A stretch of DNA of 64,000 bases from Malaya genurostris (taxonomy: Eukaryota; Arthropoda; Insecta; Diptera; Culicidae): NCBI RefSeq assembly GCF_030247185.1, contig NC_080571.1, forward strand, positions 33,654,753 through 33,718,752. Direction: 5' to 3'. The position numbers were made by a program, and so were the translations under genes. Shown here piece after piece: positions 1-11,497 of this stretch. Numbering within the stretch: position 1 is the stretch's first letter; every line of letters starts with the position of its first letter. Under the pieces are notes generated by a model. It made no database searches and was not told the origin of the DNA. It saw only the letters and a program-made list of their open reading frames with translations.

Positions 1-154
1 GATCTATTCCTTGCAGTTGTTATTCGCATTTAACATACCCCCGAATGACTTAACGCGAATGTGGAACGAATTGTCATGTAGCGATCATCGTCAAAACCTA
101 ATTCGTGATGATCATGCTGTCTTTGAAACAAGCAAATTGAGGCATTTTCCTCTG

Positions 155-1206
155 TAAAGACTGTCCCAGAAAGTATGGACGCAATCAAAAACCGCTGCCA
201 TTTCGCAATGGTTCAGAAACTGTCAATTTTTATGGCTGCGTCCTGTTGTTTACACTCTTCTCTAACCACTCGTGCAGTTGTTTATTCGTTTTCATTAGTT
301 TGTTTCGAAATGCGTGGACTTTCAGTAGAAAAACGTCGAAAATTTGTGTACAAATGGTGCACAGAACGCGGACTGTCACTGAGAAAGATAGCAAAAATGG
401 AAGGAGTAAGTGAAAAAGCCGTGCGAAATGCAATCAGGAAGTTCGGTGAGGTGTTAACCTTTGAGGATAAACCGAAAACGGGTCGAAAAAAAGGTCCTGC
501 TAATCCTCAGTTGGATAAACGTATACTGAAGGCGTTCGAGCAAAAGAAGGAGGTTTCAGTTCGGGATGTGGCCAAAAAGTGGGCACTTCGAAGTCAAATG
601 TTCTTCGTGCTAAACCTATAAGAAGCAGAAACAACCAAAACGTAGTCCGAAACAAGAAGCATCGATCAGGCCGAGGGTTCGAAAGTTGTACAATAGAATT
701 CTTGCTAAAAGGAATGTTTACAAAAACGACTTCAATCCATGATTCGAAGCCACAAGGATCCTGTTGTCTTCTGGCCAGATCTTGCTTCTTGCCACTACTC
801 GATATCAACGGTAGAATGGTATACTACCAAAAATGTCACTTTCGTTCCAAAAGACATGAATCCACCAAATTGCCCACAACTTCGACCAATTTAAGAATTT
901 TGGGCATTAACGAAGGCACATCTTAGGAAACATGTCTCGGCAGCCGAAACCATTCAACAGTTCGAAAAAGATTGGAAAAAAAGTGTCAAAACTTGTCGCC
1001 AAGAAGTCTGTACGGAATTTAATGAGGAACGTTTGCAAGAAGGTGCGCCAGCTAATCGTCAATGGCTAAGTAGCAAATGTTGAGAATAATATTCTGTTGT
1101 TGTAGTCTAATATCATCAGTATATCGAATAAAATTTAAATATCTAACACTTGTGAATTATTTACAGCGAAATCAAAGTGCGTCCATACTTTCTGGGACAG
1201 TCTTTA
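155..1206 (+). mobile_element. ITmD37E (DD37E) DNA transposon, degenerate copy 1
   Basis: The element is bounded by perfect 28-bp terminal inverted repeats (155-182 and 1179-1206) that begin TAAAGACTGTCCCAGAAAGT; the outer TA on each side is the target duplication typical of the IS630-Tc1-mariner group. It is about 1.05 kb long. Inside is a broken transposase in the plus orientation. The spacing between its second catalytic Asp (WPDLASCHYS) and the expected Glu position is 37 residues, which places it in the DD37E group known from mosquitoes. The element cannot make its own transposase, but its intact ends could still be recognised by a related enzyme (inference). Confidence 0.9.
310..1083 (+). 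pseudogene. DD37E transposase pseudogene
   Basis: The reading starts at ATG 310 with a helix-turn-helix-like N-terminus (MRGLSVEKRRKF, then ISLRKIAK-like spacing). It shifts frame near 580 (DVAKKWAL should continue as DVAKKVGTSKSN). Several further shifts and losses follow, including most of the region around the first catalytic Asp. Later recognisable blocks are DPVVFWPDLASCHYS and PKDMNPPNCPQLRP. The codon where the catalytic Glu is expected (about 892) is now TAA, directly before EFWAL. The tail ends in a stop near 1083. It is clearly dead. Confidence 0.85.
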
Positions 1207-1499
1207 TCAGTACCATAGCCATAGCGCGAACAATGGAATCCAACGAGCGTCACTGCGATATTCGTACCAATTCGAAGAGTAAAGTAAATGAACGAATGAC
1301 ATGTATGACGAATGTATAAAACGAACATACACGATGTATACCAGCAGCGAGGAATGTATTAGTAGATTCGGGTTCTCTACGATTATTACTTATTCATTTT
1401 CACCCTTCTCTCTTTCGTGCAGTGAATAGTTCAACGTTGTTCGTTGTAAGTAATATAAAATAGTCGCGCTGAAGATGGATGAATGAATCAGTTACACGA
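1207..1499. other. No recognisable gene or repeat
   Basis: This stretch lies between the DD37E element and the next repeat. I see no convincing reading frame, inverted repeat or motif in it. Confidence 0.5.
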
Positions 1500-1900
1500 A
1501 GAATCTGTGCAACATTGGTCAAAAACTGTGCAATGAGACTCACTCAATTTTATAGTTTTTGACCACTATTAAAATCTCAGAGATGATTTGATCGATTTCC
1601 ACAAAATTAGGCTCGAATGAAAGTTCCTATAGTATCACAGGTTGCTGTTTAATTTCACCCGGGCCCGACTTCCGGTTCCAGAACTATAGGGTAAAGTGTG
1701 TTTAATCATTCAATGCAACGATACAAAATAAAGAAAAAGTGTTATTTACTTGGCATAACTGTTTACAGATTAAAAAAGTTATGTTAATTCATACCCAAAG
1801 AAAATTTCTTGTTTTATTCAAGATTGAAAAGAAAAATATAAGTAGTATGAGAAAGGCATCACTACACCACTAGGTGGAATAAAAAAGGTTTTTATAACTA
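1500..1900 (+). repeat. Unclassified interspersed repeat, family A, copy 1
   Basis: The text matches the copy at 12,890-13,490 over several hundred bases. Shared landmarks are the block around CGACTTCCGGTTCCAGA, the phrase TAGGGTAAAGTGTGTTTAA, and a 3' end reading GAGAAAGGCATCACTACACC followed by ACTAGGTGGA. Further copies are at 10,750-12,880 and 51,820-52,870. No protein is encoded and the class is unknown to me. Confidence 0.75.
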
Positions 1901-2005
1901 TACAAAATAGTTATAGAATTCGCTCTAACTGTAGAAAATTTTCTGAGGCCCTAAGGGCTGTGTGTCATTTTCAAATCGATTCAGCTCGACAAACTGAGCA
2001 AATAT

Positions 2006-3329
<1,324 letters not shown>

Positions 3330-3635
3330 CTTTCAAACAAGCTCCATTCCGCATAACTCTGAAAATTCGCATTAAAAAACCGCATAACTCTGTAACTTCG
3401 CATAAAAAAGTCGCATAAAAAAACCGCATAAAAAAGACCTTAGCAAGTCATTTTTTATGCGAGTTTACGTATCGCATAAAAAACGCATAACTCTGAAAAT
3501 TAGCATAAAAAACTGCATAACTCTGAAAATTTGCGTAAAAAACCGCATAACTCTGAAACTTCGCAAAAAAATAGTCGCATAAAAAAAGACCTTAGCAAGT
3601 CATTTTTTATACGAGTTTACGTATCGCATTAAAAT
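3330..3635. repeat. Two-copy tandem repeat, period about 153 bp
   Basis: The block GACCTTAGCAAGTCATTTTT starts at 3435 and again at 3588. Each unit is built from short words such as CGCATAACTCTGAAAAT and CGCATAAAAAA. The repeat abuts the truncated end of the retrotransposon at about 3628. Related 'tacgcgg' wording occurs at 23.7-24.1, 36.8 and 49.2 kb. Confidence 0.8.
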
Positions 3636-6500
3636 AGATGTGTAGATCCAATGAATATATCTGGGTTTGAGTCCCCATGATTTTCCAAAAGCTCGTCTTC
3701 ATTGGCCGAAAGCCATGCAAGCTCTTTTAATCCTGAAGTCAATGTGAGCAGACCAATTCAGTTTTGAGTCAAGAATAACCCCGACGTATTTAACTTGATC
3801 GACCACAGTGACCTCTGAACCAAAGAACTGCAACGGACGAGCTCCTGTGATTATCCTACGATGAGTGAAAAGCACCATTGATGTTTTGCCAGGATTTACA
3901 GATAATCCAACCTGACAACACCATTGTTCAACAGATCGCAGGGCTTGTTGCATTAAATCAAAGAGAGTGTTAATGCTTATACCGGTCATCAATATATGAT
4001 AATCGTTGGCAAAACCATAAGTCGGAAATCCAAGGTTATTAAGTTTCCTTAACAAACCATCAGCGACTAGGTTCCATAAAAGTGGGAATAGTACACCACC
4101 TTGAGGACACCCACAGACACTCAGCTTTCTAATCTCTGCTTGCCGAAGCGATGAACAAAGAAGTCGATTGCTAAGCATTGCGTGTATCCAATTTGTGATA
4201 CTTGAAGGTATGCCATGACCACGGGCTGCTTCCAGAATTGAATTGAAAGACACGTTATCAAAGGCACCTTCAATATCTAGGAAAACTCCCAAGCAAGATT
4301 GCTTTTGTGAGATAGCTTTTTCAATGTTGTACACAACATCATGTAACAGGGTTGTAGTAGACTTTCCACGCTGGTAAGCATGTTGCATTCCATGTAGCGG
4401 ATGCACGCCCAGACTAACATTCCTGATATAGTGATCGACTATGCGTTCCACTGTTTTAAGAAGAAATGAGCTTAGACTGATAGGCCTGAAACTCTTCGCT
4501 TCCTCATAAGTGTCGCGACCGCCTTTGGGAATAAATTTGACAATTATTTCCTGCCAGGCTCTTGGAATATATCCAGTCGCAAGACTAAAAGTAAGTATTT
4601 TCTTCAAAACATGTTTGAAATGTTCATACCCTTTCTGCAGCAACACTGGGAAAACTCCATCCTTTCCAGGAGACTTGTACGGAGCAAAACTCTCAACTGC
4701 CCATTTGACCGATTCAATCGTCACAACGCTTCGAGCAAGGGCCCAAGAATCGTAACTACCTGAAAAAGTCTCGGGAAGAGCTGTCGGTGATGGATCCATA
4801 CATCCTGGAAAGTGAGTGTTAAAAAGATAGTGAAGTACATCATCTTCATCAGACAAGTGTTCACCATCTGAAGTTCTTAAGAAACTGACATTAAAGTCCT
4901 TAGACTTCGAAAGTAACTTATTTGATCTGCTAGCCTCGTTGAGATTAGAAACATTTGTGCAGAGGCTTTTCCAACCACTTCGCTCAGACGATCGAAGAGC
5001 ATATTTGTAAGCCCATCGAGCCGACACGAATGCCTCCGACCCATCTCTGCGTCGGTGGTTCCAAGCTCTTCTGCATAGTTTGCTTAGTCTAGCAAGTTCA
5101 GCATTCCACCAAGGAGTTCCTCTAGTAGCTCGCACAATCCGAAGTGGACAAGCCTCTTCATATGCTGCAACTATGAGTGAGTTTGTCTCGTCGACAACAT
5201 TTTCCAAATCAATTGGGGTTTCAATTGTTGGTTGGTACCAGTAAAATCTGGTCGCCAAGCCCTTTTCATAGAGGTCCCAGTTTGTAGATTTGGGATTACG
5301 ATATGTGATAATATCAAATTTAACGTTTGAATGATCAAAGAATATGTACTTATGATCAGACAACGAAGGTTCGAGCTCATCGGAGACGAGCCAATTCATC
5401 AACTCATGCGCAATTCTATCAGAGCAGAGAGTTACGTCCAAAACCTCCTCTCTTCCAGATCTCGCAAAAGTTGGACGGTTTCCTGCATTGACTATGTGCA
5501 GGTTTGTACTGCTCACAAATTCCATCATATCAGAGCCTCTCGAATTTATATCTGTGCTGCCCCAAATGATATGGTGAGCATTTATGTCACTGCCGATTAC
5601 AAGCGGTAAATCACTCTTGCAGCAGTATGATACAACCTTTTTGAAGTCATCGCTTGGCAAAGGTTGGTTATGCGGTAAATATGCCAAACAATAGACATAT
5701 TTCCTGTCTATGCCATCAATAGTCATACCAACTGTGACAGCACAAATATCCCGAGTTGTGAGCTCCGATATGAGAGAAACATCGAGAGCACTATTTGCAA
5801 GTATGCATGCTCGAGGCATTTCACGTGGATTAGTCATACCGGTCTTGTTGAAGGCAACAAAGACTGGGTTTAACAATTTTCCAACGTAGAAGTTTCCCTT
5901 TTGGAAATATGGTTCTTGAACCAAAGCTATAGAAGCTCTACCTTCTTGCAGAAGTCTCGATAGATTCATAGTTGCTGTACGTTTATGCTGAAGATTGATT
6001 TGTGCCACTCTAACCATTATCAATTAGAGTAACGAACATTCCACCTCCAGCACTTATCGTACAACAACTAGAAGAAACCAAATATATTGGCTTATAATCG
6101 CCTATAGCGAACCATGTAAGGATTTTTTTAAATGTTATTATCATTTAAATCCCACGAGTTGCGAAGAAAGAAGTCGTCCACTGTGCCAGAGCTTCGCTTA
6201 ACACAGTAAGGGAACACCCCAAGATATTCCGTTCACGACTGCATTGTTTAACCTCCTGCAGCCATTCAGCCATCGGCACGGAAATACACCTTGACTTAGG
6301 AGTTCCTATTTTTGTGGCCTTTTACGACATGGAACAGGAAACCAGTGGATCAATTCTTGGTAAAAAATAATTCCGCCGGATGCCACACGGCTTACCTGTT
6401 TGGTGGACTTATACCACCGGTACAGGTGGACCGTAGCGTTATTCTTAGCCAGTTGGGAAACCGCTACCGACACTACACGGCTATCTAGGCTGCTCAGAGA
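3628..6500 (-). mobile_element. LOA/R1-like non-LTR retrotransposon fragment
   Basis: The element lies on the minus strand. It contains ORF2 (3699-6023) and about 480 bp of upstream sequence (6024-6500) that probably belongs to its 5' part but encodes nothing I can recognise. The 3' end is lost: reading past the stop at 3699 continues in frame as RRAFGKSWGLKPRYIHWIYT and then stops matching near 3628, where a tandem repeat begins. RNase H and the 3' tail are absent. Confidence 0.8.
3699..6023 (-). CDS. ORF2 endonuclease/reverse transcriptase (774 aa, inactivated)
   Basis: The protein would nick target DNA and reverse-transcribe the element's RNA. Residues 1 to about 230 are an APE-like endonuclease: AQINLQHKR, the catalytic-Glu motif LVQEP, GSDINAHH and LSDHKYIFF. 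From about 430 to 700 is a reverse transcriptase with GVFLDIEGAFDNV (motif A Asp) and GCPQGGVLFPLLWNLV, typical of the R1/LOA group. The motif C box reads FAND instead of Y/FADD: the Asn codon is at 4005-4007 and replaces a metal-binding Asp, so the polymerase should be inactive. A TGA at 3699 then ends the frame early, in place of a Cys or Trp codon, although homology continues for about 20 codons. It is long but not functional. Confidence 0.88.
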   Translation of the reverse strand: MIMVRVAQINLQHKRTATMNLSRLLQEGRASIALVQEPYFQKGNFYVGKLLNPVFVAFNKTGMTNPREMPRACILANSALDVSLISELTTRDICAVTVGMTIDGIDRKYVYCLAYLPHNQPLPSDDFKKVVSYCCKSDLPLVIGSDINAHHIIWGSTDINSRGSDMMEFVSSTNLHIVNAGNRPTFARSGREEVLDVTLCSDRIAHELMNWLVSDELEPSLSDHKYIFFDHSNVKFDIITYRNPKSTNWDLYEKGLATRFYWYQPTIETPIDLENVVDETNSLIVAAYEEACPLRIVRATRGTPWWNAELARLSKLCRRAWNHRRRDGSEAFVSARWAYKYALRSSERSGWKSLCTNVSNLNEASRSNKLLSKSKDFNVSFLRTSDGEHLSDEDDVLHYLFNTHFPGCMDPSPTALPETFSGSYDSWALARSVVTIESVKWAVESFAPYKSPGKDGVFPVLLQKGYEHFKHVLKKILTFSLATGYIPRAWQEIIVKFIPKGGRDTYEEAKSFRPISLSSFLLKTVERIVDHYIRNVSLGVHPLHGMQHAYQRGKSTTTLLHDVVYNIEKAISQKQSCLGVFLDIEGAFDNVSFNSILEAARGHGIPSSITNWIHAMLSNRLLCSSLRQAEIRKLSVCGCPQGGVLFPLLWNLVADGLLRKLNNLGFPTYGFANDYHILMTGISINTLFDLMQQALRSVEQWCCQVGLSVNPGKTSMVLFTHRRIITGARPLQFFGSEVTVVDQVKYVGVILDSKLNWSAHIDFRIKRACMAFGQ

Positions 6501-6526
6501 GGGAAAAATAAATGATATAATTAAAC

Positions 6527-7429
6527 TAACAGATCGGCTGAAAAGTTCGTATCGTTTCTATGAGAGGGCGCCACTAGAATTAAATCCATACCATTTTCAA
6601 CCTTCAAAAGATACGTGTATAAATTTGACAGCTGTCTGATTATTAGTTTGTGAGATATCGCATTTTTAGTGAAGCTACTTTCGTTATTGTGAAAAAAATG
6701 GAAAAAAAGGAATTTCGTGTGTTGATGAAACACTACTTTTTGATGAAAAAAAGTGCCGCCGATATCAAAAAATGGCTTGATGAGTGTTATCCAGACTCTG
6801 CACCGGGCGAAGCAACAATTCGTAAGTGGTTTGCAAAATTTCGTACTGGTCATATGAGCACCGAAGACGATGAACACAGTGGACGTCCAAAAGAGGCTGT
6901 TAACGATGAAAACGTGAAAAAAAATCCACAAAATGATTTTCAATGACCGTAAAGTGAAGTTGATCGATATAGCTGACACCCTAAAGATATCAAAGGAACG
7001 TGTTGGACATATTATTCACGAATAATTGGATATGAGAAAGCTTTGTGCAAAATGGGTGCCGCGAGAGCTCACAATCGATCAAAAACAACAACGAAAAACC
7101 ATGCTGAAATTGAACGAATTGGGCTTCGAATTGCTCCCTCATGCACCGTATTCTCCAGATTTGGCCCCCAGTGACTTTTTCCTGTTCTCAGACCTCAAGA
7201 GAATGCTCGCTGGTAAAAAATTTAGAAGCAATGAAGAGGTAATCGCTGAAACTGAGGCCTATTTTGAGGCAAAGGACAAATCGTACTACAAAAATGGTAT
7301 CGAAAAGTTGGAAGATCGCTATAATAGCTGTATCGCCTCTGATGGCAATTATGTTGAATAATAAAAACGAATTTTGGCAAAAAATGTGTGTTTCTTTTAA
7401 ACGATACGAACTTTTCAGCCGAACTGTTA
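6527..7429 (+). mobile_element. mariner element with internal deletion
   Basis: The ends are near-perfect 29-bp inverted repeats (6529-6557 and 7399-7427) reading ACAGATCGGCTGAAAAGTTC inward, each flanked by TA (6527-6528 and 7428-7429). The length of about 0.9 kb is well short of the usual 1.3 kb because the middle of the transposase is missing. The right end meets ordinary DNA at 7430. Confidence 0.92.
6698..7361 (+). pseudogene. mariner transposase pseudogene
   Basis: The start is MEKKEFRVLMKHYFLMKKSA, a mariner N-terminal DNA-binding domain with EATIRKWFAKF and SGRPKEAV. A frameshift near 6915 and a stop at about 7023 (IIHE then TAA) follow. The text then jumps from DQKQQR to KTMLKLNELG, so the segment holding the first two catalytic Asp residues is deleted. 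The third survives in PYSPDLAPSDFFLF, as in DD34D mariners. The C-terminus IEKLEDRYNSCI is well kept. Only an inactive derivative remains. Confidence 0.9.
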
Positions 7430-8185
7430 ATGTCACGGATACCAAAAAATACTTGTTGATGATAATTTAAAGAAGAAAATTTTTTTTTATTTTCCATTAT
7501 GAGGAAACTTGGTAACCTACGAAATGAGATGAAAACGAAGAGCAATCAAGTGAATTAAGTGCAAATTTTCATCTCATATTTTTCATTGCTTTTATTGCTT
7601 ATCAGGTAATTTCAGAAGTCTTCAATCGTTGAATAAACAGGTGGAAAGTGAACATTACTAACTATAAAGTCATCCAACATTGAATAGTGGTGGATTTATG
7701 TAAAAAAGTGATCATGTTTTGAGACGAATCGATTAGTAAATTTTCAGAAACATGATGAATTGTAAAACTTCATACGAAAGTGGTTCCTAAATCAAAAAGT
7801 GAGTTTATTTTAAATGAAAAAAGCGATCGTTGAAGGTTTTTTACCTATTTTTTTTCAATTGGAAAGTGTGGCAAACCCTAGAATAAATGTTTTAAAACGT
7901 TCCACAGTTTTGTTCAGGTACGTTTAAAGAAATGATTAATGTTCAAAGTTATGAGGTGAAGGAATGAGATGGAAATTGGAGCTGAGATGAAATAGGGAGC
8001 CAGTTAATTTTCGTTTCTAGTCCAATGAACTTTCTTTTTACTGGACTACAAGCGAAAATCTCGCTGTGTGGCTACTTCGAGTCGCCAAAGTGCGGAAAAT
8101 TTTTTTTTCTTTTACTCGAAATACTCGAATTTTCACCGCACTAACACGGTACAACGTGCTGAAATTCGCCGGAAGTCGCAAATTA
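7430..8185. other. No recognisable gene
   Basis: AT-rich DNA after the mariner element. No convincing coding frame, terminal repeat or motif was seen. Confidence 0.5.
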
Positions 8186-8300
8186 TGTATTTTTTTAATA
8201 AAGGTTTTAACATTGAAATCATTCGCCTCTTCGGGTCAGAAAAGTATGTGCGGGATTGGGAATCGAACCCAGGTGGGTTGCGTGAAAGATATCGACTAAA
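8186..8300 (-). repeat. tRNA-derived SINE fragment, minus strand
   Basis: The reverse complement reads as the SINE at 14,252-14,407: a pol III B-box region GGGTTCGATTCCCAATCC, then CTGACCCGAAGAGGCGAATG, then a tail with TTAAAACC and an A-rich end. It resembles the Feilai-type SINEs of Aedes (family name is inference). The 5' part with the A box is poorly kept. Confidence 0.75.
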
Positions 8301-9640
8301 TTATGTAATTGATTATACTGTAGTCCATCAGTGGAAATCAGCGTGGAAAGCTTCTATCACATTATTTGTGTGTTTTGACGAATTGCCGAATATAAGTAGC
8401 GTGCTGTGTTTATTCTTTAATATGAAGATAAGTGATGCCGAGCAATCGATAGACTGCAGCAGATAAAAAAAAAGTGAGCAAAAAATCCTTTCCAGTTTGC
8501 TCTGGCACCACCTTGTCTGCAACAATAGCCACGACATCTGCTCTTATATGAATTTTCCCTGCAGACAAATCGAATCCTTTTCCCGCCACCGCGAAGGGAT
8601 TCGTAATGGCAAACCCGTTTCCATGCTAACCCGTATGTTCTCGACGGAAACATCGAAGACCGTATGCAAAAGAACGCCTACACAGTCCGGGTGGGAACTC
8701 TAATATAGGCTTAGAATAAAGCGGGAAATAGTTCAGGATAGAATTATGCCACCTCATTGGGGGAGAGGGGAGTGTGGGTCGACTCCTTGAAATAAAAACT
8801 TGGAAAATTGCAATAAACAGAGCAATACATGCACGGGCTTCGGCGTTCCCCGAGACAGTACAAGTTGAATGACCGCGATAAGTAGTTGTTTCTTGAATAA
8901 GTGAATGCTGCAGTTATAAATAGAATCGATACTAATAGTGCTTAAATGTTTTTTGTCGAAAATAAATTAACCTGTCAGTCTTAAACTGATCAGATTTTAG
9001 GGAAGTGAGTCTAGCAATCAGCACATAGTTTTCACATAATTCGGTGGAGTTTCAACAATGCTGTTTGTCTGCGCGTCCAGGAATATTCTGATATTGCTGT
9101 AAAGTTGTATAAGTTTATTAGTTATTTCGTTTGACGAATCTGTAACAAAAAAAAACGTCAAGAGAATTACAATATGTTCAATAATTGAGATTTTATTTTA
9201 AAGTTTATTCCCCTTAGATTTATTTTAGAGTAATATTTCATTTGTTAGGATTCTTGTATCAGAGATAAATTTGTGTACAGTTGCCATTAATTATCAAATC
9301 AACTATTAAACTTTTAAAATCTGAGCCCACAAATGTTCATGTTTGGCAAGTGCTAACCAACCTAAAACGTTATTATTAGAAATCAAACTCCCGAGGAATC
9401 TTGACTCACCCGATACCCTAGAAATTTACTTCATCTACAAGATCTCGCACATCCTGAGTAGAAAATGTTGTTCAAATTTACAATTTCCTAGCTCGTTGAG
9501 ATTCAGAATAAGATTATTCGAGAATGTATACTTTTTTACTTTGACGAATTCAAACTAATAAAATTAGTTACAGAATTGAAAATTCTCTTGAATAACTTCA
9601 TAATGACATCAAATGCTACTTATTTTATGCGGATCAGATT
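8301..9640. other. No recognisable gene
   Basis: I examined both strands and found only short frames without domain-like features. The GC-richer part at 8,480-8,700 has overlapping frames on both strands and no splice-consistent exon. Confidence 0.45.
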
Positions 9641-9826
9641 TCCGGTTCCGGAAATACGGATTGAAAAGAACAAAAGATTGTATTCAGCCATATAAGTGAG
9701 AACGCAAGAAACTGTTTTAATTTATTTAGTGATGATGCTAATCATGATGCCAATCTTATAAACATAGTAATGTCAAGTGGAGTGAAAAGTAGCCTGGGAA
9801 TTAAGGGAAAATATTTTACTAATACT

Positions 9827-10060
9827 TTAAAAATTGTCTTCTTTGTGGTCCCGTATTAGGGATTCACTTATTCCCGTGATTTGGATTCCATCCGAGAAGT
9901 TATTTCTCGGAAGGCCTGCCAAAATCATTCTCCGCAGCCTTGGCGATCGCTTCGCCTTTGCTAAATTTCTTTTTTCGAGGTTTGGGGACAGAAAATAAAT
10001 GGTGGGAGCCAAATCGGGTAAATACGGTGAATGAGCCATTGGAGCAGCAAGTCGTTGATT
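9827..10060 (-). pseudogene. mariner transposase remnant (C-terminal)
   Basis: The minus-strand frame reads MAHSPYLPDLAPTIYFLSPN, a decayed version of the mariner block PPYSPDLAPSDYFLF, and later GLPRNNFSDGI, which matches the mariner C-terminus. The last catalytic Asp position is altered (APSD to APTI). No terminal inverted repeats were found nearby. Confidence 0.75.
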
Positions 10061-10749
10061 TCAACCATAGTTGTGATCAAGAAGTGGATCACTTCTGATA
10101 TATTAAATGTATAAGCTAAATTTAATAAATTCTGAATTACGGTAAACTTTTAGTTTCGTGTACTACCTACCATGTTTGTGCAAAGAAAAAGAGGGCAGTT
10201 AAGAAACTACCAAAATTACCGAAAAAAATGCATCTTTTTTATTTCAATGTATTTTTTATTTATTTAATTTATTAATTGTTATCAAGATTGTGAATGTGAT
10301 TAGTACTTCCAAAACATTAAGAAGTTACAGAATTACAAGTTCTTTATAAAAATAGTCCCTTGAATGCTAGAATATGATTACACAGATCAGAAGAAATAAA
10401 TTTAATTACTTTTCTCCTAGAAGAAGCCGTTCTCGAAATGTGTAAACATAAAATTTCATATTTCTTTTCAATTGTTCCGTTTTAACAAAACGAAAAGAAT
10501 TTTTTACATTAAAAATGTTATTCTAAAGTAAAGAAGTGGTCCGAAGGTGCTCCCTTGTTTTGATTCGTGAAGAACAGAAAAACTCATCTTACGCGCATCA
10601 ACAACACTTCCAATTTGTAGGTCATATAAGTTGATGGCTACCTTGGCAGTCCCTGGTTTCCGGTTCCGGAAGTAGCGGTCAGAGCTCCAAAATGGAATTC
10701 CTCGTATGTACATTGTTTTGCCTTTCTCAATCGCTGTCAAAACCGACTT

Positions 10750-11497
10750 CACAACCGAGTTCCGGAGGGCCGAGTGTCATATACCATTCGACTCAGTTCG
10801 TCGAGATCACAAAATGTCTGTGTGTGTATGTATATTTGAGTGTATGTGACAAATAATGTCACTCAGTTTTCTCAGAGATGGCTGAACCTATTTTCACAAA
10901 ATTAGATTCAAATGAAAGGTCTTATAATTTTCTTGAATTTCATATGGATCCGATTTCCGGTTCCGGGATTACAAGGAAATATGCGCAAATTTATGAAAAA
11001 TGCGCACTCAATTTTCTCGGAAATTTCTTACCCGATTTTAAACAGCAAATGAAATGTCTTAAAATTATCTAAATAGTCTCCGGAAGAGTTGATTCAGATT
11101 CGACTTCCGGTTCTGGAATTACAGTGCGATTAGTGGTAATTTTCTATTCCATGAGTATTTTTCACAAGCGATGGCGAAACGAGGTGAACATTTTTAAAAA
11201 ACTTACTGCTAAATTCATCTAGTTAACAAATCTTGTTATTTAGCGAATATACATATAAGGACTACTAGTTCCCGGTTTCCTCTACCGAAAGCATCGATAA
11301 TAGTGAAGAAAATCACCAAAAACGGAACTCATTTCGATTTCTCAGCAACGATTAAACCGATTTTCACGAATCATGATTCAAATTAAAGCTCTCATTGTCT
11401 TTGAATATACTGTGCAATTTCATCCTGATCCGACTTCCGGTTCCGAAATTATAGGTCGATGAGTGTCAAAACATTCAAAATGACAATGCAAAACTAA
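10750..11497 (+). repeat. Family A repeat, copy 2, left part
   Basis: The text aligns with 51,820-52,580: repeated modules with CGACTTCCGGTTCCGGAATT, AACCGATTTTCACAAA and CTCAGCAACG. It also carries the natural GTGTGTGTATGTATATTTG tract. The copy is interrupted at 11,498 by a DD37E transposon and resumes at 12,681. Confidence 0.8.
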
